Shown piece after piece: positions 36,156 through 45,820 of a stretch of 64,000 bases of DNA. How positions within the stretch are numbered: the first letter of the stretch is position 1; every line of letters starts with the position of its first letter. A program made the position numbers and the translations under genes. Under the pieces are notes generated by a model, which saw nothing but the letters and a program-made list of their open reading frames with translations, was not told where the DNA came from and made no database searches. Source of the stretch: an uncultured Prevotellaceae bacterium (lineage in GTDB: Bacteria > Bacteroidota > Bacteroidia > Bacteroidales > Bacteroidaceae); assembly GCA_947168045.1 (NCBI GenBank), contig CAMVKN010000009.1, forward strand, positions 19,652-83,651, read 5' to 3'.

Positions 36156-37565
36156 ATGCACAAAAACCATCAGGAGCTCTGGAACCGATGCCTGCATCTC
36201 ATCAAGCAGAACGTGACGGAGCAAATATATAAAACGTGGTTCGAGCCCATCGTTTTCGAAAGCTATGACGAAGCGCTTTCGACGGTGTTGGTGCAGGTTC
36301 CAAGTCCGTACATCTACGAGTACTTGGAGCAGTACTACGTGCGTCTGATGGCTTGGGCACTGAACAACAGCTTCAAGACTAACGTCAAGCTGACCTATCG
36401 GCTCGTCGTCGACCGTGAGAACGGCAAGACGCAGACCGTTGAGGGCGAAGGTCCGTCGGCCATCGATGGGCCGCAGGCCGCCACACGCGCCAACCAGTCG
36501 CCAACGGTGCTCGACGCGGCCGTGCCGCAGGAGCTGAATCCGCAGCTGGACCCCAGGAACACTTTCGACACCTTCATTGAAGGCGACTCCAACAAGCTGC
36601 CGCGCACCGTCGGCCTCAACATCGCCCAGCACCCTGGCAAGACGATGTTCAACCCGTTCTTCGTCTTCGGACCGTCGGGATGTGGCAAGACGCACCTCAT
36701 CAACGCCATCGGTGTGGAGTGCAAGCGCCTTGATGCACAGCGCCGCGTGCTCTACGTCTCGGCACGACTCTTCCAGGTGCAGTACACTGATGCCGTGCGA
36801 CGCAACACCACCAACGACTTCATCAACTTCTACCAGACCATCGACGTGCTCATCGTCGATGACATACAGGAGTGGGTCAACTCGCCGAAGACACTCGACA
36901 CCTTCTTCCACATCTTTGACCACCTGTTCCGCTTAGGCAAACAGATTATCCTGGCCAGCGACAGACCGCCGGTAGACCTGGAAGGCGTGAAGGACCGCCT
37001 GCTGACGCGTTTCTCCTGCGGACTCATTGCCGAGCTGGAGAGACCTGACATGCAGCTGTGCGTCGACATCCTGAACTCGAAGTGCCGCCATGACGGCCTG
37101 AAGATTCCGGCTGACGTCATACAGTTCATCGCATCGTCGGCCAACGGCAGCGTGCGCGACCTCGAAGGCGTCGTCAACTCGCTCATGGCTTACTCCATCG
37201 TCTACAACTCAGCCATCGACATGCACCTGGCCGAGCGCATCATCAAGCGGGCCGTCAAGACCGACAACCACCCGCTGACCATCGACGACATCTTGGAGGC
37301 AGTGTGCCGCCACTTCGGTGTCACTCAGCAGAACGTGTTCAGCAAGAGTCGCAAGCGTGAGTACGTGCAAGTCAGGCAGATATCAATGTACCTGGCGCAG
37401 AAATATACGAAGATGCCTGCCTCGCGCATCGGTCAGCTCATCGGCGGACGCGACCACAGCACCGTGCTGCACAGCTGTACCGCCGTGCAGCAGCGCATGA
37501 AGGTTGACAAGGCTTTCCTTGACGACCTGAACAGCATCGAGGATTCATTCAAGCTGAAGCAATAA
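36156..37565 (+). CDS. dnaA: Chromosomal replication initiator protein DnaA
   Basis: A 469-residue AAA+ ATPase that opens the replication origin. Domain I (about 1-85) starts ELWNRCLHLIKQNVTEQIYKTWFEP. A variable linker follows. Domain III has NTFDTFIEGDSNK, Walker A GPSGCGKT (172-179), Walker B LIVDDIQ and a sensor region LASDRPP. Domain IV has the DnaA-box signature GRDHSTVLHSC near residue 430. The length is normal. It has its own promoter. It is not next to dnaN or recF, so its position does not mark an operon of replication genes. No cluster of DnaA boxes was seen in the 272 nt upstream. Confidence 0.95.
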   Translation: MHKNHQELWNRCLHLIKQNVTEQIYKTWFEPIVFESYDEALSTVLVQVPSPYIYEYLEQYYVRLMAWALNNSFKTNVKLTYRLVVDRENGKTQTVEGEGPSAIDGPQAATRANQSPTVLDAAVPQELNPQLDPRNTFDTFIEGDSNKLPRTVGLNIAQHPGKTMFNPFFVFGPSGCGKTHLINAIGVECKRLDAQRRVLYVSARLFQVQYTDAVRRNTTNDFINFYQTIDVLIVDDIQEWVNSPKTLDTFFHIFDHLFRLGKQIILASDRPPVDLEGVKDRLLTRFSCGLIAELERPDMQLCVDILNSKCRHDGLKIPADVIQFIASSANGSVRDLEGVVNSLMAYSIVYNSAIDMHLAERIIKRAVKTDNHPLTIDDILEAVCRHFGVTQQNVFSKSRKREYVQVRQISMYLAQKYTKMPASRIGQLIGGRDHSTVLHSCTAVQQRMKVDKAFLDDLNSIEDSFKLKQ

Positions 37566-37613
37566 GCCTTCGCGGGCCTACGTGCCGAACACTACACATT
37601 ATTTTATTTAACA

Positions 37614-37705
37614 ACGAATTAAACGAATTAAACGAATTTTCGTCCATATAGAGATGGCCAAGCCATTTCCAGTTTGTGTAATTTGTCAAATTCGTTGTAA
37701 ACAAT
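37614..37705. repeat. AACGAATTA repeats between dnaA and the MG2 gene
   Basis: ACGAATTAAACGAATTAAACGAATTTT is followed 50 nt later by AATTCGTTGT, giving a loose inverted repeat around GAGATGGCCAAGCCATTTCC. It fills the gap between the two genes. Confidence 0.45.
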
Positions 37706-37717
37706 AACAGTTCAATT

Positions 37718-40555
37718 ATGAGACTACTCCTTACATCTATTGTCTGTCTGCTGGGTGACATTCTGTTCACTGCCAGTGCGGACGGGATTGACGACATCCG
37801 TCAGACACTGCTGGCTTCGGCCCCGCAACAGGTACAGGAGAAAGTCTATGTCCACACCGACAACCAGTGCTATTTTGTCGGCGACACGCTGTGGTACAAG
37901 GCATACGTCGTGCGTGCTGACAACCTGCAACCCACTGACATGAGCCGCCTGCTCTATGTCGAGCTGCTCTCGCCTGACGGGCTGCTCGTCGAGCGACAGA
38001 CCATCATCGTCAGTCCCGCCGGCTTCACCTGTGGGCAGTTTGCCCTCACCGACTCGCTCTACAGCGGCTACTATGAGCTGCGCGCCTACACCCGCTGGAT
38101 GCTGAACTTCAACGTCCGCGAACACAAGTATGACCGCGATGACACCTGGCATTTCTACAACCGCCAGATGGCCGCCGACTACTTCCGTGTCTGGGACGGG
38201 CTCTACAGCCGTGTGCTGCCCGTCTACAGCAAGCCCGAGAAGGCAGGCGACTATGACGCGCGCTACATGTATCAGCGCCCCAAGACACGTCTGCCGAGGA
38301 AGAAGAAGGACGACCTGGTGGTGACCTTCTATCCCGAGGGCGGACACCTCATCGACGGCATTGACAACCGTGTGGCCTTCCAGGTGTGCGACCAGCACGG
38401 CGAGGCCCAGAACATCAGCGGAACGGTGGCCCTCGACGACGGAAGCCGCCTCACCATCAAGACGGAGCACATGGGGCGCGGCCTGTTCAACGTCACACCC
38501 AATGGCAAAAGGCTGCATGCCACCTTCAACTGGCGGGGCAAACAGTGGGACATACCGCTGCCGAAGCCTGAGACAGCCGGCGTGGCGCTGCGCCTCGATG
38601 GCAATCAGCTGACCATCAGTGCCTCCCTGCTGCCCGCTGACAAAGACTATGCCGTGAGCATACTCTGCCGTGGCGCGCTGAAGTACTTGGAGCCAGTGGA
38701 ACTCACCTCCCAGCTCCCACCTCTCACCTCCCACCTCACTTTACCCTTCGAGCAGCTGCCGTCAGGCGTGGCTGACATCACCGTCTTTGACAGTGACGGG
38801 CAAATCCTGGCTGACCGGCTCTGCTTCGTCAACAACCACGAACAGGACAGTGCCCTCATCACAGCACCCATTGAGCGCACGCGCACCTACGCGCCCTACG
38901 AGCGCATCGACCTGCCCATACAGGTGCACGGCGTCAACCAGCCCACCACGTTCTCTATCTCTATCCGCGACAGCTATACCAACGAGCAGACCTACGACGA
39001 CGGCGACATCATGACCGACCTGCTGCTGTCAAGCGAGTTGCGTGGCTTCATCGCGCACCCTGCCTACTACTTCGAAGCCGACGACGACGTGCACCGCCAC
39101 CACCTGGACCTGCTGATGATGGTGCAGGGCTGGCGCAAGTACAAGTGGGAGGAGCTGGCCCAGGCCGACCGCCCACTGCGCTACGAGCCTGAGAAGACCT
39201 TCACCATCGAGGGGGCTGTCTACAAGATGCTGAACATCATTCCCGTGGGCGACCTCTCCAGCGACAACCCTGATGCACCGGCCCCCGGACTGGATGAGAT
39301 TACCGACTGGCAGTTCGGACGCTACTCAGGCCACGCACGGCAGAGCGACCCCGTCAGTGCCAGCGATGAGGCCGGTGAGGCCGACGCCATGGCCGAGAGC
39401 ACCACCGTGGAGATAGCCGACACGTACTATGACATCGGTGATGCCAATGCCTCACTGGGCGTTAACCATGGCGGGCTGAAACGCGAGGTGCTGGTGGAAG
39501 CCGAGGTGAACATCGACAACCAGTATGTCGGCGCCGTGCAGAAGACACACGACGGCGGGCGCTTCCTTTTCGAGGTACCACCCTTCTATGGGCAGGCCTA
39601 CCTGAACATGAAAGCCTACAATGAGGGTGACTCGCTGAAGAAGAACATGGCCTCGCGCAAGGATGCCACCGTGCTCAACGAGGACGCCTTCCCTGACTAC
39701 TACGTCAAGCGCGACCTCTTCTTCCCCATCTTCACCCACGAGTATAACTACTACGAGAAGCATCAGCCCGACATCGACTACTCGCTGCTGTCCGACACGC
39801 TGTCAGAGTATTCCATGGAGAACGACGTGCACGAGCTGGGCACCGTCAATGTCAAGGGCCGCCGCCGCGGGCGCCGTGCCATCGACTGGAAGAAACCGGC
39901 ATACGTGGTCGATGCCTACGACCTCTACAACGAGCTGACCGACCGTGGCCTGAGCTTCGGCAAGCTCGACATGCGGCAGTTCCCCGTGCAGGTGTGCCGT
40001 CTGCTCTTCGGCAACATGAACCGCCCTGTCGACTTCAATGTCGACGGACGTTTAGAGGGACATACCTACTACCGCAACTACAACCCCTTGTCAACAGGCA
40101 GCGATGCGGAACGCGCCGGTCTCTTCGTGGCCAACCGCACCCCGCAGTATCTCTATCGGCGACTGAAGCTGAAGCGGTTGCAGGACATCAGGGTGTTCAC
40201 CGACTATGAGCCGCGCAATGAGGACTCACTCATGGTCTACGACCTCCACACGGCCGATGCCACCGTGGAGCTGCAGCTCATTCCTGACGACGGGGTGCAG
40301 CCCACCTTCCGCGACCGCCACATCCTGTTGCGCGGTGCCAACATGGCCGAGGAGTTCTACCAGCCTGACTACAGCACCATGCCTGTAGGCGCTGCTCCTC
40401 CCGACCATCGCCGTACGCTTTACTGGAATCCCAATGCTGTCACCGACTCTGAGGGCCGTTTCACCGCCACCTTCTATAACAACGCCAAGGAGACGCGCGT
40501 CACCATGTCGGCTGCTGCTGTGTCACTCGACGGCCGCCTGTTCCACTCGCAGTGA
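37718..40555 (+). CDS. Large exported MG2 (alpha-2-macroglobulin-like) domain protein
   Basis: A 945-residue exported protein. After the signal peptide, KVYVHTDNQCYFVGDTLWYKAYVV is the typical opening of Bacteroidota MG2-domain proteins related to alpha-2-macroglobulins, followed by several Ig-like domains (YELRAYTRWMLNF, VTFYPEGGHLIDG). A TonB-plug-like segment occurs around residues 730-790 (YDLYNELTDRGLSFGK). The end, with GRFTATFYNNAKETRVTM, matches macroglobulin-like folds. The thioester motif is absent. Such proteins are usually unassigned surface or periplasmic proteins. At about residues 328-343 the sequence LTSQLPPLTSHLTLPF is encoded by CACCTCCCA/CACCTCTCA repeats, which look like a recent in-frame insertion. 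Confidence 0.75.
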   Translation: MRLLLTSIVCLLGDILFTASADGIDDIRQTLLASAPQQVQEKVYVHTDNQCYFVGDTLWYKAYVVRADNLQPTDMSRLLYVELLSPDGLLVERQTIIVSPAGFTCGQFALTDSLYSGYYELRAYTRWMLNFNVREHKYDRDDTWHFYNRQMAADYFRVWDGLYSRVLPVYSKPEKAGDYDARYMYQRPKTRLPRKKKDDLVVTFYPEGGHLIDGIDNRVAFQVCDQHGEAQNISGTVALDDGSRLTIKTEHMGRGLFNVTPNGKRLHATFNWRGKQWDIPLPKPETAGVALRLDGNQLTISASLLPADKDYAVSILCRGALKYLEPVELTSQLPPLTSHLTLPFEQLPSGVADITVFDSDGQILADRLCFVNNHEQDSALITAPIERTRTYAPYERIDLPIQVHGVNQPTTFSISIRDSYTNEQTYDDGDIMTDLLLSSELRGFIAHPAYYFEADDDVHRHHLDLLMMVQGWRKYKWEELAQADRPLRYEPEKTFTIEGAVYKMLNIIPVGDLSSDNPDAPAPGLDEITDWQFGRYSGHARQSDPVSASDEAGEADAMAESTTVEIADTYYDIGDANASLGVNHGGLKREVLVEAEVNIDNQYVGAVQKTHDGGRFLFEVPPFYGQAYLNMKAYNEGDSLKKNMASRKDATVLNEDAFPDYYVKRDLFFPIFTHEYNYYEKHQPDIDYSLLSDTLSEYSMENDVHELGTVNVKGRRRGRRAIDWKKPAYVVDAYDLYNELTDRGLSFGKLDMRQFPVQVCRLLFGNMNRPVDFNVDGRLEGHTYYRNYNPLSTGSDAERAGLFVANRTPQYLYRRLKLKRLQDIRVFTDYEPRNEDSLMVYDLHTADATVELQLIPDDGVQPTFRDRHILLRGANMAEEFYQPDYSTMPVGAAPPDHRRTLYWNPNAVTDSEGRFTATFYNNAKETRVTMSAAAVSLDGRLFHSQ
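38701..38749. repeat. In-frame CACCTCTCACCTCCC repeat inside the MG2 gene
   Basis: Four imperfect units of CTCACCTCCCAGCTCCCACC type, of the same family as the repeats in purL at 59312 and in the pullulanase gene. Confidence 0.7.
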
Positions 40556-40582
40556 TGGTGAGGAAGAAAAAACGGGTAAATA

Positions 40583-40615
40583 TTTGTAGGTATGGAAAAA
40601 TTGTCATACCTTTGC
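40583..40615 (+). promoter_or_regulatory. Promoter of the ROK kinase gene
   Basis: TTTG (40583-40586), 20-nt spacer, TACCTTTGC (40607-40615): a full-consensus promoter, 28 nt before the ATG at 40643. It rules out the longer upstream reading. Confidence 0.75.
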
Positions 40616-40642
40616 ACTGGCCATAAGAAAAACCGAAAGAAC

Positions 40643-41623
40643 ATGAAACTATCCAGCATCAAGAAACGTGTGGTTGGCGTCGACATTGGCACTCAGCACA
40701 CTACCTATGCCATCGTTGACGTGCGTGGCAACTTCATTGCCTACGACCAGTTTGCTACCACCGACTATCCCGATGTCACACGTTTTATCGACAAGCTGGC
40801 TACGGCTATCATCGAGCTGGCCGAAGCCCACGGCGGCTATGGCACCATCCGCTCGGTTGGCATCAGCTGTCCCAACGGCGTTTATCACTCAGGCAGCATT
40901 GAGAACCCACCCAACCTGCCCTGGAAGGGCGTCATACCCATGGCAGCCCTGCTGCGCGACCGTCTGGGCATCGCCGTTGCCTTGGGCAACGATGCCCACA
41001 ACACGGCCTTGGGCGAGAAGATGTATGGCAGCGCCCACGGCATGAAGAACTTCATCGTGCTCAACCTCGGCGTGGGGCTGGGCAGCTGTTTCTTTTCTGA
41101 AGGGCATGAGCATAGAGGGGCCAATGGCTATGCCGGTGAGCTCGGACATACCTGCATAGAAGAGAACGGGCGTCCCTGTCCCTGCGGACTGAAAGGCTGC
41201 TTGGAGGCATACGTTGCCTCGGCAGGCATCGTACAGACGGCGCATGAGCTGATGGCCGAGAGCACAAAGCCCTCGAAGATGCGCGATGTGGAGCACCTGG
41301 ACTCGAAGCTGATAGCCCAGCTGTGCGACGAGGGCGACGAGCTGGCCATCGAGGTCTATCGCCGCACGGGCCACATCTTTGGCCGTGGCCTGGCCACCTA
41401 TGCCACGCTGGTCAACCCCGAAGCCATCATCGTCACCGGCGGTGTCTCGCATGCCGGCCATTGGCTGTTGGACCCCACCCGCGAGTCGTTTGAGCAGCAT
41501 GTGTTTGGCAACATGCGGGGCAAGGTGCGCATCATCCAGTCGGACCTGGACGATGCCGAGCGCGACGTCTTAGGAGCGAGCGCCCTGGCATGGGATGTGC
41601 CAGAGTACTCGCTGTTCAAATAA
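40643..41623 (+). CDS. ROK-family sugar kinase (glucokinase-like)
   Basis: A 326-residue cytoplasmic kinase. The phosphate-binding start GVDIGTQHTTYAIVD, the catalytic Asp in LGNDAHNTALGE, the HTC...CPCGLKGCLEAY zinc motif and the GGVSHAG loop define the ROK family. It probably phosphorylates glucose or a related hexose at C6 with ATP. The CxCGxxGCxE zinc motif is complete, so the enzyme should be active, and there is no N-terminal helix-turn-helix, so it is not a ROK repressor. It has its own promoter and converges on a TonB-receptor gene; only 34 nt separate the stops, with a T run but no hairpin. Confidence 0.9.
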   Translation: MKLSSIKKRVVGVDIGTQHTTYAIVDVRGNFIAYDQFATTDYPDVTRFIDKLATAIIELAEAHGGYGTIRSVGISCPNGVYHSGSIENPPNLPWKGVIPMAALLRDRLGIAVALGNDAHNTALGEKMYGSAHGMKNFIVLNLGVGLGSCFFSEGHEHRGANGYAGELGHTCIEENGRPCPCGLKGCLEAYVASAGIVQTAHELMAESTKPSKMRDVEHLDSKLIAQLCDEGDELAIEVYRRTGHIFGRGLATYATLVNPEAIIVTGGVSHAGHWLLDPTRESFEQHVFGNMRGKVRIIQSDLDDAERDVLGASALAWDVPEYSLFK

Positions 41624-41657
41624 ACATTCTCTCTTTTTTTACCTGTTATCTCTTACT

Positions 41658-43544
41658 TCATAGCTCAAGGCTGAAGCCGGCCATGAAGGTGGCTAAGGGC
41701 ATGGGGTAGCCTGCGTTGATTTCATACTTCTGGCGCAGCTGGTTCTCGCCGCGTGCCCACAGCTGCAGACCGTCCATCAGTCGATAGTCGACGGTGACGT
41801 TCACCAGGCAGAAGCTTTGCAGGGGCTCGGTGGCACTGCCGGTGTAGAGGTCGCTGACATACTGCGTGCCGGCATTTACCGTCCATCGCCCGGCGTTCCA
41901 CTTCATGCCTAAGTAGTCCACATAGCGGGGAGCACCCATCTGCTCCTTGCCTTCTTCCTGGTGCAGGAAACTGCGGTTGGCATGCACCGTGAAGTGGCGG
42001 TTGACGCGGTAGGAGGCCTGCAGCTCATAGCCTGCGTTCTCAAAGGCTCCGGTATTGATGCGTCCAGGCTGGCCGTCGGGTTTGATGCCCGTGCCCACCA
42101 GGTTGTCGGCCTTCAGATAGAAGACGTTGGCGCCGTAGGAGAAGTTGCCAATGCGCTGGCGCCACGACAGCTCGTAGTTCCATAGACGCTCCGCCTCTAA
42201 GTCGATGTTGCCGTTGGTGCCATAGAAGTAGAGCTCCATCATCGAGGGATTGCGGAAGCCCTTGCCGGCGGTCAGCTTCAGCTGGCTGTTGTCGGCCGGA
42301 CGGGCCACCACGCCAAACTGCGGCACCCACTCGCCACCTGAGATGTTCTGCCAGTCGTAACGCAGGCCGGCATCGACGGTGAGCCATGAGGTGAGGTCCT
42401 GGCGGAAGTCAACATATCCGGCCCACTCGTTGCGGTAGCTCTTGCCCGTGCCTGCCTTGAAGTTGAGGGGCACCACCGACCCATCGGCGCGGCTGGTGTT
42501 GTAGGCATAGCCGTAGATGTGCTGATAGTCGGCACCCACGGTGAGGTGGTTGCCCTCGAAGAGCTGCATCGTCTCGTAGAACGACACGCCCGTCAGGGCA
42601 TCCTTCGAGCGGAAGAGATTCGGACGTGGCTGGTTGTTGTTCGATTGGGGGCCATAGCCGTCGTTAATCTTGTGACGGCCGAAGTTGGTGTACACGCTGA
42701 CGGCACCATCGAGGCCATCGAAGTGGTTTGACACGGTAGCGTTGACCGTGCCACGGGTGATGTACTGGTCGGCCTCCTCCAGCGGACTGGTGATCTGCCC
42801 CGGGTGCGAGGCGTTGAAGTGTGTCACATCGGCACTGAGCCGGGCCTGCCAGTTGTCGCTCAGGTCGTAGCCCAGGTTCAGGTATCCGCCGTATTGCTCG
42901 AAGCCCATGTTCGGGCGATGGTTGTCTGAGCGTCGGTACTGGGCCGCCACGGTGCTGTTGAAGCGTCCCTGCCGCACCTGGTTGCTCACCTCGGCCTGCA
43001 CGGAGCCATAGCTGCCCGCCGAGGCGCTGACATTGGTGCGTACACCGTCGTCGGTCATCTTGCGTGTCACGATGTTCACCACGCCGCCCATGGCATTCGA
43101 CCCGTAGAGCACGGCCGCCGGACCGCTGACCACCTCCACGCGGTCGGCCATCATGGTCTGGTAGGCATCGCCGATGGGATGGTCGAAGATGTTGGCGTAC
43201 TGTGGATGCCCGTCGATGAGCACCAGCACACGCGAGCCTCCCGAGAGGCCACGCAGGTTGACCGCACCGGAGCCACCGCCCGAGACGCCGTAGCCCATGA
43301 CGCCGCGTGACGACACGTACAGGCCCGGCACCTCCTGCGTCAGCGTGGGCAGGATGCTGCTCTGGTGATTCTCGGTCAGTTGGTCACGCCCAATCACGGT
43401 GACGTTCATGGGCAGGTAACGCACGTCGGTGGCCTGGCGCGAGCCTGTGACCACCACTTCATGCAGTGCCAGCGAGTCAGTCTGTGCACTGCCCTTCGCC
43501 ACTACCCCACACAGGGCAATGGCGAGGAATGTTAGTTTTTTCAT
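41658..43544 (-). CDS. TonB-dependent outer-membrane receptor (FepA/BtuB type)
   Basis: A 628-residue outer-membrane transporter. The signal peptide ends GSAQ, followed by the TonB box region LHEVVVTGSR and a plug domain with VEVVSGPAAVLYGSNAMGGVVNIVTRK (about residues 105-150). The rest is a 22-stranded barrel of modest size, ending in an aromatic-containing strand (ATFMAGFSLEL). It lacks the carboxypeptidase-like domain of SusC proteins and has no SusD partner, so metal-chelate, haem or cobalamin uptake is more likely than glycan uptake (inference). No cobalamin riboswitch or Fur box was recognised upstream. The ATG at 43544 is preferred over an upstream in-frame ATG because the signal peptide starts there. 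Confidence 0.9.
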   Translation of the reverse strand: MKKLTFLAIALCGVVAKGSAQTDSLALHEVVVTGSRQATDVRYLPMNVTVIGRDQLTENHQSSILPTLTQEVPGLYVSSRGVMGYGVSGGGSGAVNLRGLSGGSRVLVLIDGHPQYANIFDHPIGDAYQTMMADRVEVVSGPAAVLYGSNAMGGVVNIVTRKMTDDGVRTNVSASAGSYGSVQAEVSNQVRQGRFNSTVAAQYRRSDNHRPNMGFEQYGGYLNLGYDLSDNWQARLSADVTHFNASHPGQITSPLEEADQYITRGTVNATVSNHFDGLDGAVSVYTNFGRHKINDGYGPQSNNNQPRPNLFRSKDALTGVSFYETMQLFEGNHLTVGADYQHIYGYAYNTSRADGSVVPLNFKAGTGKSYRNEWAGYVDFRQDLTSWLTVDAGLRYDWQNISGGEWVPQFGVVARPADNSQLKLTAGKGFRNPSMMELYFYGTNGNIDLEAERLWNYELSWRQRIGNFSYGANVFYLKADNLVGTGIKPDGQPGRINTGAFENAGYELQASYRVNRHFTVHANRSFLHQEEGKEQMGAPRYVDYLGMKWNAGRWTVNAGTQYVSDLYTGSATEPLQSFCLVNVTVDYRLMDGLQLWARGENQLRQKYEINAGYPMPLATFMAGFSLEL

Positions 43545-43695
43545 TGGTTGTTTTTTTTGTATCACACACAACACTGCCGGACTCTTCGCCTTAAGCCTCC
43601 GCCCGCTGGGGAGGGCATGACAGGGAACGTGAGCGATGGGTTAGAGAATAAAGAACATATAGCGCGCCTGCGGACAGGCGTGCCTTCAAATCAGA
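43545..43695. other. Intergenic region between the TonB-receptor and CotH genes
   Basis: The region contains a GC-rich hairpin GCGCGCCTGCGGACAGGCGTGCC (about 43659-43682), placed just after the CotH stop on the minus strand and thus a likely terminator for that gene. No -7 element of TAnnTTTGC type was seen for the receptor gene. Confidence 0.45.
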
Positions 43696-45819
43696 TTATT
43701 GTCGGATGAACTTAGCCGAGTGGCGGCGCCCCTGCCACTGCCAGCTGACGATGTAGAGCCCTCGTGGCAGCTGTGCGACGCTGGCCTCCTGGCTGGCCTT
43801 GAAGCTGAGCACCGGACGTCCGGCACGGTCGTAGACCACGGCAGTGAAGCTGAGGCGGCTCAGGTCGTCAGCCCCGAAGTGCAGGCGCTGACCCTGAGGG
43901 TCGTAGGCCAGGGCGTAGTCCATGTCGTCGCCCACGATGTCGCGGATGGGCGTGTCCAGCGCTAAGCTGTCGGCATAGCTGATGGTCCACAGTCGGTTGC
44001 GGCTGTCGGCGTTGCGGCTGTCGTTGGTATAGCTCAGTATGCCAGTGCCGTTGGCAGCATTGCCGCTTGACAGGTTGGCCGTATGGTCGGTCTTTCGGTT
44101 GTTCAGGTTATAGCGGCCGGCGGCCTGCCGCACCAGATGCCACTGCTGCGCCTTGTCGGCCGAGTCGGGCTGCGCCACGGTCAGCTGTGTGCCCAGGTTG
44201 GTGGTGGCGGTGGCTGTCCCCACGGTGGGGTCGGTCAGGGCCAGGCCCGTCATGCGGTTCAGCAGCTGGTGGTAGCCGTTCTGTAGCGTCACTATCTGCC
44301 ACTGCTGGCGCTGGCTGCCTGCCAAGCGGCCGTTGCCCACCAGCTGGTTCTGCTGGTTGACGTCGCACACGGTGCCGGTGCCTGCGTTGGCAATGGTGTA
44401 GAAGTAGTGGGGCACGGACACGAACTCCGGCTCGATGCGGATGTACTGGTCGAGGTCGACGTCGCCCGACTGGCGCAGTGCAAAGGCTTCGAGCAGGGCG
44501 GGCACGCGGATGCGGATGTAGCGGCGCAGCTGCTCGACATACTCGTCGTAGGTGGAGTAGATGACCACCTCGCGCAGGGTGCGCTGGCGGATGTTCCAGC
44601 GCTCATAGTTCAGCTGCTGCGACTGCTGCAGCAGCTGGCTCAGGCTGTCCACCTTGTTGAGCAGCTTCTGCTCCAGCCCGTTGCTGTAGAGTCGTGCATA
44701 GCTGTTGAACACCAGTTGCTGGAACCACTCGTCCTGCCACATCCGCGCTATCCACTGGTTCATGCCGTTGTTGGTGAAACCGATGTCGACCATCAGCTCA
44801 CGCTGCGGGTCATGGCCGCTGCCCTGCATGCGGTTGTCGTTGTCGAAGGCGATGTCGCAGTCCCACACAGGACCGAAGTAGAGGTGCTGGTCGTCGCGCT
44901 CCTTGTAGAAATACATACTCCACACGTAGTCGGGGTTGGCCGCTATCTCGGAGGTGAGATACCAGCTGACGAGCGAGGTGCTGTCGACATAGTGGCGGTA
45001 GCTGTTGGCAGCGTCGAAGCGGTTGTTGAGCAGCCGTCCCTCGAAGGCGTTGACGTAGTTGCGTATGTAGGTCAGCTGGCGTGGCACAAGCTCCTCTTCG
45101 TCAGGATAGTGAATACGGATGGGCACCCCCTTGTTGCTGGTGCGCCACCCGTTGACGCCGTCCACAAAGTCGAGAAAGCCGTCGGCCTCTAACAGATAGC
45201 CTCCGCTGATGTTGCTGCCGTCAGTCAGCGGATAGTCCTGTTCGCTGATGTTGACACGGCCCTTGCGCACGTCCACCTGGTCTGACAGCTGATAGCAGCC
45301 CAGGTAGTTGCCGTTCAGCGTCAGGTCGACGAACTGTGCAGCCGGCGTGAACGTCTGTCCGCAGAGGTCGCCGATGTAGGAGGCCAGGGCATTGCGCATC
45401 AGTGTCTTGTCAGCATGGTTGGCCAGCAGCGTCCACTTCTTGGCGTTGGCATGGTTGGGACCCAGGAAACGGGTCTTCTTGGCAAACTTGATGCGGTAGG
45501 GCTTCTTCTGCAGACCCCAGGTTGAGTTGCCGCGCCCACGAATGGTGATGGAGTCGTAGAAGGACACCTGGTCCTGCTCGTCGACCATCCAGAGACGGGC
45601 CCACACCTGTGTCTCCTTGCTGCTCACATCCAGCCCGGTGAAGGTGTTGATGTAGACATGGGGCAGGTTGGTCAGCCGGTGGTGCTCGGCGTCCGGTGCT
45701 CCCGAGGGAGAAGCCTCGGGCACGATAGCGGGGGCAGGGCGCAGAGGAGCGCCGGGCACCCATGTGTGTGCCAGGGTCAGCCACAGGATGGCCATGACAA
45801 GGAGACGTCTGCCGCTCAT
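43696..45819 (-). CDS. Secreted CotH-kinase-family protein with ricin-type lectin domain and sorting-like tail
   Basis: About 707 residues with a signal peptide. The CotH domain (about 50-420) shows IRGRGNSTWGLQKKPYRIKF, WTLLANHADKTLMRN and the catalytic-loop-like FGPVWDCDIAFDND. CotH proteins are atypical protein kinases first described on spore coats. Residues ~455-600 form a ricin B-like lectin domain with repeated QQW motifs (QRQQWQIV, AQQWHLV). The C-terminus VYDRAGRPVLSF...LPRGLYIVSW resembles a type IX secretion sorting domain. The start at 45819 lies 1 nt after the manA stop; an overlapping upstream ATG at 45840 gives a poorer signal peptide. The substrate is unknown, and the pairing with manA is probably only transcriptional. 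Confidence 0.85.
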   Translation of the reverse strand: MSGRRLLVMAILWLTLAHTWVPGAPLRPAPAIVPEASPSGAPDAEHHRLTNLPHVYINTFTGLDVSSKETQVWARLWMVDEQDQVSFYDSITIRGRGNSTWGLQKKPYRIKFAKKTRFLGPNHANAKKWTLLANHADKTLMRNALASYIGDLCGQTFTPAAQFVDLTLNGNYLGCYQLSDQVDVRKGRVNISEQDYPLTDGSNISGGYLLEADGFLDFVDGVNGWRTSNKGVPIRIHYPDEEELVPRQLTYIRNYVNAFEGRLLNNRFDAANSYRHYVDSTSLVSWYLTSEIAANPDYVWSMYFYKERDDQHLYFGPVWDCDIAFDNDNRMQGSGHDPQRELMVDIGFTNNGMNQWIARMWQDEWFQQLVFNSYARLYSNGLEQKLLNKVDSLSQLLQQSQQLNYERWNIRQRTLREVVIYSTYDEYVEQLRRYIRIRVPALLEAFALRQSGDVDLDQYIRIEPEFVSVPHYFYTIANAGTGTVCDVNQQNQLVGNGRLAGSQRQQWQIVTLQNGYHQLLNRMTGLALTDPTVGTATATTNLGTQLTVAQPDSADKAQQWHLVRQAAGRYNLNNRKTDHTANLSSGNAANGTGILSYTNDSRNADSRNRLWTISYADSLALDTPIRDIVGDDMDYALAYDPQGQRLHFGADDLSRLSFTAVVYDRAGRPVLSFKASQEASVAQLPRGLYIVSWQWQGRRHSAKFIRQ

Positions 45820-45820
45820 G

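Noticed and set aside
43545..43695. Cobalamin riboswitch in front of the TonB receptor
   Set aside because: No B12-box-like conserved core could be recognised on the minus strand.
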